This document shows positions 1 through 7,972 of a DNA stretch of 64,000 nt, piece by piece. Made by a program: the position numbers and the translations under genes. The notes beneath the pieces were generated by a model. The model had not been told where the DNA came from. It saw only the letters and a list, made by a program, of their open reading frames with translations, and did not search any database. Source of the DNA: Comamonadaceae bacterium. GTDB taxonomy: Bacteria; Pseudomonadota; Gammaproteobacteria; Burkholderiales; Burkholderiaceae_C. The stretch covers positions 62,001 to 126,000 of the forward strand of contig CANGME010000006.1 in assembly GCA_947455145.1 (NCBI GenBank), in the 5' to 3' direction. Position 1 is the first letter of the stretch, and every line of letters begins with the position of its first letter.

Positions 1-401
1 TCACAGTCATCCTCAACACGAACAGCGCTCAGGCGCGTGCTGACGAGACACGAACGCTGCTCGGTTGGGGTTTCAGCAATTTCGAGAAGGCCACCCCGAT
101 TCAGCCGAACACGGTCGTCGCGACGGCCAAAATCAGCTTCGGCAAGGCAGACACGGTCGCGGCGGGACTGGGAGCACCATGGATGCTGACCGTGCCACGG
201 GGCCAGCAAGTGCAAACCTCGGTGGAATTCGGGGCGGGCCTGGAAGCGCCAGTGACCAAGGGCTCTGTGATCGGCAAGGTGGTCGCGACCTCGAACGGCA
301 AGCCAGTAGGCGAAGCACCGCTCGTCGCTCAGGCTGATGTCGAACGCGCAGGTCTGCTGCTACGCACCTGGCAACACATAGCCAAGTTGTTCGGAAAGTG
401 A
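1..401 (+). CDS. D-alanyl-D-alanine carboxypeptidase, C-terminal part (cut by window edge)
   Basis: Only the last ~132 residues are present; the frame is open from the first bases of the window, so the start and the SxxK/SxN catalytic domain lie upstream. The visible part reads ...ADETRTLLGWGFSNFE..., the usual junction between the end of the penicillin-binding domain and the C-terminal beta-sandwich of PBP5/6-type (DacA/DacC) enzymes. It ends ...LRTWQHIAKLFGK, a short basic/hydrophobic tail typical of the membrane-anchoring helix. The family trims the terminal D-Ala from peptidoglycan pentapeptides in the periplasm. Family is fairly clear; which paralogue cannot be decided from the tail. Confidence 0.8.
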   Translation, partial: TVILNTNSAQARADETRTLLGWGFSNFEKATPIQPNTVVATAKISFGKADTVAAGLGAPWMLTVPRGQQVQTSVEFGAGLEAPVTKGSVIGKVVATSNGKPVGEAPLVAQADVERAGLLLRTWQHIAKLFGK

Positions 402-448
402 ACGCTGGCAGGCCCGCGCCAACCATCTCAGCCACTTTGGCCTGGGTC

Positions 449-709
449 TCATTTTCCTTCAGCGTTTACTTTCTCTTCCCCCTCTACGCGCGGCGCCTGC
501 AAGGTGGCGTTGACCAAGTCTTTCACCTGCTGCTGAATTTGTTGGCTTTGTTGGGTTGGCGTCGCGCCTTGCGTTGGGGTGATGGCTGTGCCCATCGATG
601 AAGCCGCTGGGGTAGCTGCCGTGCTAGTTGATTTGAGCTGCGTCTTCACCAACAGACTTACGATTGCAACTACCAGCAGAAGTCCTACCAGTCCAAAAAT
701 GGATTTCAT
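449..709 (-). CDS. small single-pass membrane protein, function unknown
   Basis: An 86-residue protein with one hydrophobic N-terminal segment (about residues 4-21, FGLVGLLLVVAIVSLLV) followed by a Thr/Gln/Pro-rich stretch (STSTAATPAA..., PTQGATPTQQSQQIQQQ) and an acidic/basic tail. It looks like an inner-membrane anchored protein with a low-complexity periplasmic or cytoplasmic tail. A purine-rich AAAGGTAAG lies just upstream of the start. It converges on the carboxypeptidase gene and is followed upstream by another small gene on the same strand. I do not recognise a named family. Confidence 0.65.
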   Translation of the reverse strand: MKSIFGLVGLLLVVAIVSLLVKTQLKSTSTAATPAASSMGTAITPTQGATPTQQSQQIQQQVKDLVNATLQAPRVEGEEKVNAEGK

Positions 710-755
710 TGCTTACCTTTATTGGCTGAAAAGTTAACGGCGGTTTCACGCTTAA

Positions 756-1001
756 TCAGGTGATTTTAAAAACGGTTCTGATCCGCTTGGAACCCACTTT
801 CTCCTCGTACGCCGCCCATTGCTTGATGCCTTTGACCAGCACGGCTGTGCTGACATCTTTGACAGGACTCTTGGCCTTGAGTTTGAGGCTCAACCAGTCC
901 TGCACATGCGGCATGATGTTGCCTTGCTCACCCGTTGGAATGAGCAACTCTTTCCCGGCGACGGAGCCGGCCGATATAACTGTGATCTCAGTAGCAGGCA
1001 T
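756..1001 (-). CDS. small conserved-looking protein, unknown function
   Basis: An 81-residue basic protein (MPATEITVISAGSV...) without signal peptide or membrane segment. Its start codon lies 26 bases from the start of the divergent double-Bug gene, so the two share a very short promoter region. The ribosome binding site is weak (CCAGAGAA). No motif or family was recognised. Opposite-strand frames over the same bases are less protein-like. It may be a real hypothetical gene or a chance frame; I lean slightly to real because composition is balanced and Lys/Val rich. Confidence 0.45.
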   Translation of the reverse strand: MPATEITVISAGSVAGKELLIPTGEQGNIMPHVQDWLSLKLKAKSPVKDVSTAVLVKGIKQWAAYEEKVGSKRIRTVFKIT

Positions 1002-1027
1002 GGTGATTTTCTCTGGAGCATAAAGAC

Positions 1028-2953
1028 ATGAATTCAGTACGGCAAAAGCTAACGACGCACTTGTTGACTGTAGCGCTTAGCGCATGGCTGGCGGGCCTCT
1101 CATTCATGGCCAACGCGCAAGCCGACTACCCGAATCGCCCGCTGACCCTTGTGGTCGGTTTTGCGCCCGGTGGGCCGAACGACATTTTGGGACGACAACT
1201 GGCCACGGCTTTGACGCAGCGCTTGGGCCAGCCCGTGGTGGTGGTCAACCAAGCCGGAGGCTCGGGTAACCCGGCCAGTGCGGCGGTGGCACGCGCTGCG
1301 CCGGATGGCTACACGCTGCTGCTGATCGGGCCGGCCAACGCCATCAATGCCTCATTGAATCCCCATCCAGGCTTTGATTTCCGGCGAGACATCATGCCCG
1401 TGGCAGGCATCACGCGTGAGGCGCTGGTGATGGTGGTGCACCCCTCGCTCCCAGTGCGCAGCGTGGCCGAGTTCATTGACCATGTCCAGCGAGGCGAGTC
1501 TATCACCATGGCCTCAACCGGTAAGGGTAGCGCGCCCCATGTCACCGGCCTGCTGTTCAACCGCACAGCGGGCATTGAGCTGCCGATCGTGCACTTCGGT
1601 GGAGGTGGCCCTGCTTTAGCGGACATGGTCAGCGGCGGCAAAACGCAGATGATGTTCGAGCCGCTGTCGGCGGCCATTGCCCCCGTGCGGGCTGGCCAGT
1701 TGCGCGCGCTGGGCGTTACCACAGCGCAGGTGTCTGCGGCATTGCCCGGTGTGCCCACGATCGCCGCCACCTTGCCCGGCTTTGAAGCCAGCGCGGTGAC
1801 CGGCATTGGCGTACCCAGGGGCACACCGCAGGCCATCGTGGACAGGCTCAGTCGTGAAGTCAATGCGGTGATGTCTGACCCGCAATCACGCGCTCTCTTC
1901 AAGGACAGTGGTGGCGAGCCGTTGGCGGGTAGCCCCAGCGAATTTGCGCAACGGGTCTTCGGTGAAATTGACAAGTGGGCCAGCGTCATCCAGGCGGCGG
2001 GGATCAAGGCAGACGACAAGGTGTCCACGCCCACTGCGCAAGATCGACTGAAATACCCGCACAAAGAAATCCAACTCATCGTTCCCTTTCCCACCGGCGG
2101 CGTCACCGACATCAACGCCCGCATTCTGGCCAAACACCTCGCCCGCCACTGGGGCCAGCCCGTCTCCGTGGCCAACCGGCTGGGCGGGGGCGGCACCACG
2201 GGCACGCTGGAATTATTGGCCGCACCCAAAGATGGCTACACGATGATGATGAACGCCACTGGCCAAGCCACGCAAAACCCGGCTATCGACAGTAAGTTGC
2301 CCTACCGGTGGGACGAGCCCACGCTGGTGGCGCGCACCAGCGTGAGCCCGCTGGTCTTTGTGGTGAATGGCGATTCGCGTTGGCAAACGCTGCAGCAGAT
2401 GCTGGACGATGTTCGCAAGAATCCAGCGGCCTACAAGTACGGCACTTCAGGGCCGGGCGGGGTGGGCAGCATCGCCATCTCACTGCTGTTTGGGGCCAGC
2501 GGGGTGGATCCGCGCCAACTCGGCCGCGTCACCCTGCAAGGCGGCGCGCCGCTGCTCGACGCCGTCATCACCGGCAAGACCGACTTTGCCGCGCAGTACC
2601 TGGCAGAAATGGGCCCGCTGCTGCACAGCAAGCAACTCAAGGCGCTGGCGGTCAGCACGCCTACGCGAGTTAAACAATTGCCCGATACGCCCACGGCCAA
2701 ACAGGCGGGCTCTGACAGCTTCACCCTGATTGGTTGGAACGGTATCGCCGGGCCAGCCGATTTGCCCGCCAGCATCGTCGCCCAATGGGATCAAGCCCTG
2801 CGCACGCTGACCAATGACCCTGCATTCGTGCAGGACACCGAGGCCAGCGGGGCTGAGGTGGCGTACCTGGGGCCAAAAGAGTTCAAAGCAGCGTTGCGCA
2901 AGGAGTACGAGGCGGCGGTTGTGCAGGTTGAGAAGCTGGGGCTGCGTCGATAG
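1028..2953 (+). CDS. tandem two-domain Bug/TctC-type substrate-binding protein
   Basis: Bug (tripartite tricarboxylate transporter receptor) proteins are normally ~325-residue periplasmic receptors for carboxylates. This 641-residue chain holds two complete copies. Residues 1-32 are a signal peptide ending ANAQA. Domain 1 (about 34-328) starts YPNRPLTLVVGFAPGG and ends WASVIQAAGIKAD, the normal C-terminus of a stand-alone Bug protein. A linker of about 12 residues (DKVSTPTAQDRL) leads into domain 2 (about 344-641), which starts YPHKEIQLIVPFPTGG and has no signal peptide. Both copies have the PDGYT/KDGYT strand and a ligand loop (STGKGSAPH, TSGPGGVGS). They differ strongly in sequence, so this is not a recent duplication. 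No TctA/TctB membrane genes are nearby. The gene precedes an HMG-CoA-lyase-like gene. Confidence 0.9.
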   Translation: MNSVRQKLTTHLLTVALSAWLAGLSFMANAQADYPNRPLTLVVGFAPGGPNDILGRQLATALTQRLGQPVVVVNQAGGSGNPASAAVARAAPDGYTLLLIGPANAINASLNPHPGFDFRRDIMPVAGITREALVMVVHPSLPVRSVAEFIDHVQRGESITMASTGKGSAPHVTGLLFNRTAGIELPIVHFGGGGPALADMVSGGKTQMMFEPLSAAIAPVRAGQLRALGVTTAQVSAALPGVPTIAATLPGFEASAVTGIGVPRGTPQAIVDRLSREVNAVMSDPQSRALFKDSGGEPLAGSPSEFAQRVFGEIDKWASVIQAAGIKADDKVSTPTAQDRLKYPHKEIQLIVPFPTGGVTDINARILAKHLARHWGQPVSVANRLGGGGTTGTLELLAAPKDGYTMMMNATGQATQNPAIDSKLPYRWDEPTLVARTSVSPLVFVVNGDSRWQTLQQMLDDVRKNPAAYKYGTSGPGGVGSIAISLLFGASGVDPRQLGRVTLQGGAPLLDAVITGKTDFAAQYLAEMGPLLHSKQLKALAVSTPTRVKQLPDTPTAKQAGSDSFTLIGWNGIAGPADLPASIVAQWDQALRTLTNDPAFVQDTEASGAEVAYLGPKEFKAALRKEYEAAVVQVEKLGLRR

Positions 2954-3000
2954 ACGCTTGTTGTTTATCTTGATGCGTCTGGCTTCTGCTTCGCGGGACC

Positions 3001-3054
3001 AGGCCGGCGGGGGACAGCCGCGGAGCCACTTACCCCAAGTGCCGGGGCGTACAA
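3001..3054 (+). repeat. intergenic repeat, copy A of the 38201-38253 element
   Basis: This stretch (AGGCCGGCGGGGGACAG... to ...CGGGGCGTACAAA) recurs with few changes at 38201-38253, and an inverted partial relative lies at 37981-38031. The shared core is ACTTACCCCAAGTGCCG. The 5' half of the long hairpin seen at 38152-38245 is missing here, so this copy looks truncated. It sits in the 170-base gap between the double-Bug gene and the lyase gene. Confidence 0.7.
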
Positions 3055-3123
3055 ACCACATCGAATCGTGAGTTTCAAAACCGTCCCTAAAATTGCTGCA
3101 ACCAACCTGAAAGAACCTGTGCC

Positions 3124-4035
3124 ATGACCCGAATTTACTTCAACGAAGTCGTTACCCGTGACGGCTTTCAAATCGAACCCCACTTCATCGCCACCGATGA
3201 CAAGATCGCGCTCATCAATGCCTTAAGCCAATGCGGTTACGCCAAGATTGAAGCCACCTCATTCACCTCGCCCAAAGCCATCCCCATGCTGCGCGATGCC
3301 GAAGAAGTGATGGGGCGCATCACCCGCGTGCCGGGGGTGGAGTACACCGTGCTCGTGCCCAACTTGCGCGGGGCCGAGCGTGCGTTGGAGTCGCGAGCCG
3401 ATGAGCTCAACTTGGTCATGTCCACTTCCGAGACCCACAACCTCGCCAATCTGCGCATGGCGCGCGAGCAAAGCTTTGCGGCGCTGGCCGATGTGGTGCG
3501 CCATGTGGCGGGGCGCACGCCCATCAACGTGTCGCTCTCCACCGCCTTTGGTTGCCCTATGGAGGGCGATGTGCCGCAGGCGGTCGTGCAGCAGTTTGCG
3601 CAGCGCTTTGCCGACCTCGGCGTGCGTGGCCTGACCATTTGCGACACCACGGGCATGGCCCACCCCGCGCAGGTCTCGCGCATGGTGCAGGCGCTGCAAC
3701 ACCAGCTGCCCCACACCCAGCTCACGCTGCACTTTCACAACACGCGCGGCATGGGCTTGGCCAATGTGCTGGCGGCGGTGCAGGGCGGCATCACGCGGCT
3801 GGACGGCTCGCTCGGCGGCTTGGGTGGCTGCCCCTATGCGCCCGGTGCCAGCGGCAATATTTGCAGCGAAGACGCCATCCACATGCTGGACGCCATGGGC
3901 TACGACACCGGCATCGCCTTGACCCCACTGCTGCGCGTGGCGCGCGCCTTGCCTGCGCTGGTGGGCCACGATGTGCCGGGCCAGGTGGCCAAGGCCGGGC
4001 GCATCACCGACTTGCACCCTGCGCCTGTCAATTGA
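3124..4035 (+). CDS. hydroxymethylglutaryl-CoA lyase family protein
   Basis: A 303-residue TIM-barrel lyase of the HMGL-like (pyruvate carboxyltransferase) family. The metal/acid motif TRDGFQ is at residues 11-16, followed by IEATSFTSPKAIP as in HMG-CoA lyases. The signature loop GGLGGCPYAPGASGN is near residues 235-249 and carries the active-site cysteine. The strand that is HxHDT in classical HMGL reads LHFHNTRGMGLAN, with Asn for Asp. Known members cleave HMG-CoA to acetoacetate and acetyl-CoA, or related branched hydroxyacyl-CoAs. It lies between a carboxylate receptor and a VOC protein, so it may act on the acyl-CoA form of an imported acid; that is inference. Confidence 0.85.
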   Translation: MTRIYFNEVVTRDGFQIEPHFIATDDKIALINALSQCGYAKIEATSFTSPKAIPMLRDAEEVMGRITRVPGVEYTVLVPNLRGAERALESRADELNLVMSTSETHNLANLRMAREQSFAALADVVRHVAGRTPINVSLSTAFGCPMEGDVPQAVVQQFAQRFADLGVRGLTICDTTGMAHPAQVSRMVQALQHQLPHTQLTLHFHNTRGMGLANVLAAVQGGITRLDGSLGGLGGCPYAPGASGNICSEDAIHMLDAMGYDTGIALTPLLRVARALPALVGHDVPGQVAKAGRITDLHPAPVN

Positions 4036-4096
4036 GACTTTCATCAATAGAGGCAAAGGCGCATGAACTCCAACCCAAACTGAAAGGCGCTGCCGA

Positions 4097-4504
4097 ATGA
4101 TTGACCACCTCGACCACTTGGTACTGACCACCTTCAATGAGGATGGCTGCGTTGACTTCTACACCCGCGTCATGGGCATGACGTTGGAGCGCTTTGTCGG
4201 CGGCACACCGCCCGTGACGCGCCAGGCCTTCAAATTCGGCCATCAAAAAATCAACCTCCATGTGCGCGGCCACGAGTTCGAGCCCAAAGCCCACCTGCCC
4301 GTGCCGGGCGCACTGGACTTGTGCTTCATCGCGTCCGTGCCCCTGGACGACGTGATCGCGCAACTCCATGCGGCCCACTGGCCTATTTTGGAAGGCCCCG
4401 TCATGCGAACCGGTGCTACTCACACAATCAGGTCGGTTTATGTGCGGGATCCTGATCTGAATTTGATAGAGATATCTGAGCTGGTCAGTCCAGTGGTGAG
4501 TTAG
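4097..4504 (+). CDS. VOC superfamily (glyoxalase/dioxygenase-fold) protein
   Basis: A 135-residue single-module VOC protein. It begins MIDHLDHLVLTT, the usual metal-ligand strand (His), continues with FYTRVMGMTLERF, and ends SVYVRDPDLNLIEIS, the typical last strand with the Glu ligand. Proteins of this fold include glyoxalase I, methylmalonyl-CoA epimerase and extradiol-type enzymes; the sequence does not say which activity applies. It follows the lyase gene after 61 bases and may share its transcript. Family assignment is firm and function is open. Confidence 0.8.
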   Translation: MIDHLDHLVLTTFNEDGCVDFYTRVMGMTLERFVGGTPPVTRQAFKFGHQKINLHVRGHEFEPKAHLPVPGALDLCFIASVPLDDVIAQLHAAHWPILEGPVMRTGATHTIRSVYVRDPDLNLIEISELVSPVVS

Positions 4505-4581
4505 AGTAGTTGTCACCATCCCTGTTTAATTCCCTGTGTTTTTGCCACGCCTTAGCTGACGTGATTACCTGTCGCTGATTT

Positions 4582-7500
4582 GTGAAACGCTTTTTTCTAT
4601 CGTGGCTTCAGCAATCCCATCGTATGGCTTGGGTGACGCTGGTTGTCAGTTTGGGCTTGGTGGTCGCAGCAAATCATGCGTTTTATGAGCAGGCCAGCAA
4701 GTTCGCGGAGCATAGGTTTGATGTGAGCGTCAAGGAGGTTATGGAGGCCATTGATGAACGCATGAATCAGCACGCTCAAATTTTGCTGGGAGGCGCGGGC
4801 TTGTTCAATGCCAGCGCTTCGGTTGACCGACTAGCCTGGCAGCGCTACGTCGAGAGTCTGCGGCTAGACCAATACAGTCAGGGTGTACAGGGGGTTGGCT
4901 ATGCCGAAGTCACTGCCCCTGAGCAATTGGCGAATCGAAGCCTGGAGCCCCAATCAAACGGCCACCCCAGCTTTAAAGTTTATCCGACGGGAAAGCGGGA
5001 TCTATACAGTGCTATCGTTTACTTGGAGCCGCTAACCGAGCGCAATCAAGGCATTATTGGTCACGACATGCTGACGCAGACTGACCGGTCTCAGGCTATG
5101 TTCCGGGCTGCCGAAACCGGACTTCCCAGTCTGAGTAACCGGGTGAACCTGAGGTTTGTGAGCGACTCGAATATGAAGGCTGGATTTTTGATGTTCATGC
5201 CGGTGTACCGCAAGCACAAAAGCTTGGACACGGCTTTTGATCGTCGGCAGGCTTTACAGGGATTTGTATTTTTGCCTTTTCGCGCCAAAGATCTATTGAG
5301 AGGACTCTTGGGTGAGGGCGATCGACCACTTAAGTTCCAGATTTATGACGGCCTCCAGACTTCAGCGCTCCAAGCGGATGCGCTATTGTTTGATTCAAAT
5401 AGCGAAAAGAGTTTTGAAGCGCAAGTGCAGGCCAAGCCTAAGTGGACAACCTCCCGAGAGATTTCCATTTATGGACGGGATTGGACCGTGCGGTTTTGGA
5501 GTGATCCAGCGATTCAGCCCGCTTGGATCGACGTAACTAACCGAGCGGTTCTGGCGCTAGGTACCGGTTTAAGTCTGCTTTTTACTTTGTTCGTTGTGAT
5601 TTTGAGTTCTAGGCGTAATCAAGCTGAGACGATGGCGCTTCAAATGACTGGCGATCTGGAAACTCAAACGCAAGAGCTTCGTGCATCACAGAAAATGCTG
5701 GATGCCATCGTAGAGAACATTCCTGCGGGGGTGTTTGTTAAAGATGCCCAAGAGTTTCGCTACCAGCGGGTTAACCGTGCTTGGCGTGAAATGCATGAAC
5801 GTAATGGGCAGGACCTGATCGGAAAAACGGTGCACGAGGTCTTCCCCCCCAATGTGGCAGACATCTTCGATGTGGATGACCGCACTGCCGCTGCCGCTGC
5901 CGCTGGAAAAGTCCATGTCATTGAAGAGAGTCGAGTGCGCACGCCTTTTGGAAACGACCGGGTTTTGCGCACGATGAAGGTCGGCGTTCAGAATGAAACG
6001 GGGGAAATGTCACAGCTGCTTGGGATTTCGATGGACATTACAGAGCAGGTGGCTGATCGCGTGGCCATTAAAGAGAATGAGCAAATGATGCGGGCCATTT
6101 TCGACAATGTGGCCGATGGCATCATCACCCTGAATCACTTTGGAAATGTGAACTCAATGAACCGGGCTTCCGAGTTGATGTTTGGCTATACGCAGGCTGA
6201 GCTTAAAGGGCAGTCCGTTAAAGTTTTACTGCCGCCAAAATTCCATGACCAAGCGGATGCGGTACTTGAAAAAACACCCGCCAGTTTTGAGTTAGGGTCC
6301 ATTGGTCGGTATCAAGAAATCGAAGGGAAGAATAAATACGGTCATACTTTCCCTCTGGATTTGGCCTTAACAGGCAGCTCTCATCTAGGCATGCCGCTTT
6401 GGATTTGTCTCATACGAGATATCAGCCTTCGCAAGAAGAGCGAGCAAATGAAGGCTACATTTGTAGCCACCGTAAGTCATGAATTGCGCACCCCGCTCAC
6501 TTCAATCAATGGCGCTTTGGGGTTGGTGTGTGGGGGAGTGTTGGGGGAGACCTCACCCAAAGCCAAGGCGGTGTTGGACATCGCCTATAAAAATAGTAAC
6601 CGACTTACATTGCTTATCAATGATCTGCTTGATCTGGAAAAAATTGATGCGGGCAAGATGCGCATAAATATGTCTGTTACTGAGTTAACGCCATTGGTGC
6701 AGCAAGTTATCGCCATGGCTGAAGGCAATTCGCAGCGACAACAGGTACTGGTGCAGCTAAAGGCGCCGAGCGAGTCTGTGCATGTTCTCGTAGACCCCAG
6801 TCGCTTACAACAGGTTCTTGGGAATTTGTTGTCCAATGCCGTGAAGTATTCAAACCCCGGCGGGCTGGTCGAGGTGAGCGTTTCAGTTGATTCGCAGGAA
6901 CGCACGGCGCAGGTCGCTGTGACAGATCATGGGCCCGGGATTCCCTCTGAGTTTAGAGCTCGAATATTTCAAAAATTTTCTCAGGCAGATGACTCTGACA
7001 CCCGTGCAAAAGGTGGCTCTGGCTTGGGATTGGCCATCAGTAAAGAGTTGATGGAGAGCATGAATGGTTTGATAGGTTACGAATCTGTGCAAGGTCAAGG
7101 GGCGAGGTTCCATTTTGTGTTGCCGGTCTGTTCCGCACCAGGCGTAAAGAGCCTAGAAGCTATAGCGATTCAGGATGCCATGCAGAAGGCAATCTCGAAA
7201 CGGATTTTGGTGGTTGAAGACAATCCGACTGCAGCTAGTGACTTGTTTGTCATTCTGAGTCGTGCAGGGTATGTTGTTGACATCGCTACCACGGCAGCCA
7301 TGGCCCTTGAACGGATTCAAAGTCATCGCTACGCAGCAATCACACTTGATATGGTATTGCCTGATCAGTCTGGCGTGGCGTTGGTGCGTAGTATGCGAGC
7401 CCGCCCAGAGCTGGACGAAGTTCCTATTTTGGTGATATCAACGGCTACAGAGATGGCAAAGTTGGCATTGCAAGATGAGGTTTTTGATTTGAGGTGGCTG

Positions 7501-7590
7501 ACCAAGCCTGCGGACGAAAATCAATTGCTTGAAATCTTAAATTCCCTCCGCGAATCAAGCGATAAAGAGAGAAAAACTTATGAAGCTTGA
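4582..7590 (+). CDS. hybrid sensor histidine kinase (CHASE-PAS-PAS-HisKA-HATPase-REC)
   Basis: A 1002-residue membrane sensor. A first membrane helix (about 15-35) and a second (about 320-343) flank a ~285-residue extracytoplasmic CHASE-type domain. Two PAS domains follow (about 370-490 and 500-615). The HisKA motif SHELRTPLT places the phosphorylated His at 633; N752 marks the ATPase N-box (LLSNAVKYS), with DHGPGIP and GSGLGLAIS loops. A C-terminal receiver has its phospho-acceptor Asp near 923 (LDMVLPDQSG) and the conserved Lys in LTKP. The listed start is GTG; an ATG 42 bases downstream just before the first helix is an alternative, and neither has a clear ribosome site. The stop overlaps the next gene, implying translational coupling. 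Confidence 0.93.
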   Translation: MKRFFLSWLQQSHRMAWVTLVVSLGLVVAANHAFYEQASKFAEHRFDVSVKEVMEAIDERMNQHAQILLGGAGLFNASASVDRLAWQRYVESLRLDQYSQGVQGVGYAEVTAPEQLANRSLEPQSNGHPSFKVYPTGKRDLYSAIVYLEPLTERNQGIIGHDMLTQTDRSQAMFRAAETGLPSLSNRVNLRFVSDSNMKAGFLMFMPVYRKHKSLDTAFDRRQALQGFVFLPFRAKDLLRGLLGEGDRPLKFQIYDGLQTSALQADALLFDSNSEKSFEAQVQAKPKWTTSREISIYGRDWTVRFWSDPAIQPAWIDVTNRAVLALGTGLSLLFTLFVVILSSRRNQAETMALQMTGDLETQTQELRASQKMLDAIVENIPAGVFVKDAQEFRYQRVNRAWREMHERNGQDLIGKTVHEVFPPNVADIFDVDDRTAAAAAAGKVHVIEESRVRTPFGNDRVLRTMKVGVQNETGEMSQLLGISMDITEQVADRVAIKENEQMMRAIFDNVADGIITLNHFGNVNSMNRASELMFGYTQAELKGQSVKVLLPPKFHDQADAVLEKTPASFELGSIGRYQEIEGKNKYGHTFPLDLALTGSSHLGMPLWICLIRDISLRKKSEQMKATFVATVSHELRTPLTSINGALGLVCGGVLGETSPKAKAVLDIAYKNSNRLTLLINDLLDLEKIDAGKMRINMSVTELTPLVQQVIAMAEGNSQRQQVLVQLKAPSESVHVLVDPSRLQQVLGNLLSNAVKYSNPGGLVEVSVSVDSQERTAQVAVTDHGPGIPSEFRARIFQKFSQADDSDTRAKGGSGLGLAISKELMESMNGLIGYESVQGQGARFHFVLPVCSAPGVKSLEAIAIQDAMQKAISKRILVVEDNPTAASDLFVILSRAGYVVDIATTAAMALERIQSHRYAAITLDMVLPDQSGVALVRSMRARPELDEVPILVISTATEMAKLALQDEVFDLRWLTKPADENQLLEILNSLRESSDKERKTYEA

Positions 7591-7972
7591 ACGAATATTG
7601 TTCGCTGACGACGACCCTGACATCCAATCCGTTACCAAGTTGGCTCTAGAGGTTTTGGGCGGCTACGAAGTTTTGCTGTGCAGCAATGGAGCTGATGTAT
7701 TGAAGCGTGTTGCCGGTTTTGAACCGGACCTAATTTTGTTGGATATCATGATGCCTGGCATGGATGGCCTAGCTACTTTGCGGCGACTGCGAAGTGATTC
7801 TTCAACCATCAAGATTCCAGTTGTTTTTTTGACCGCCAAAGCGCAAACTAGCGAAGTCAAATACTTTCAGAATTTAGGTGCGCTTGACGTTATTCTTAAA
7901 CCTTTCGACCCCATGACGTTGGCAGAACAAGTTCAAAAAATATGGGGGAAAAACCATGGATCAGCCGAATAA
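7580..7972 (+). CDS. single-domain response regulator (CheY-like)
   Basis: 130 residues forming one receiver domain and nothing else: acidic pocket FADDDPD at the N-terminus, phosphorylated Asp55 in LLDIMMPGMDG, conserved Thr in FLTAKA and Lys in ILKPFD. It overlaps the preceding kinase by 11 bases and the following Hpt-REC-REC-GGDEF gene by 17 bases, so the three are made together. A stand-alone receiver between a hybrid kinase and an Hpt protein usually shuttles phosphate or acts as a sink; that role is inferred from context. Confidence 0.92.
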   Translation: MKLERILFADDDPDIQSVTKLALEVLGGYEVLLCSNGADVLKRVAGFEPDLILLDIMMPGMDGLATLRRLRSDSSTIKIPVVFLTAKAQTSEVKYFQNLGALDVILKPFDPMTLAEQVQKIWGKNHGSAE

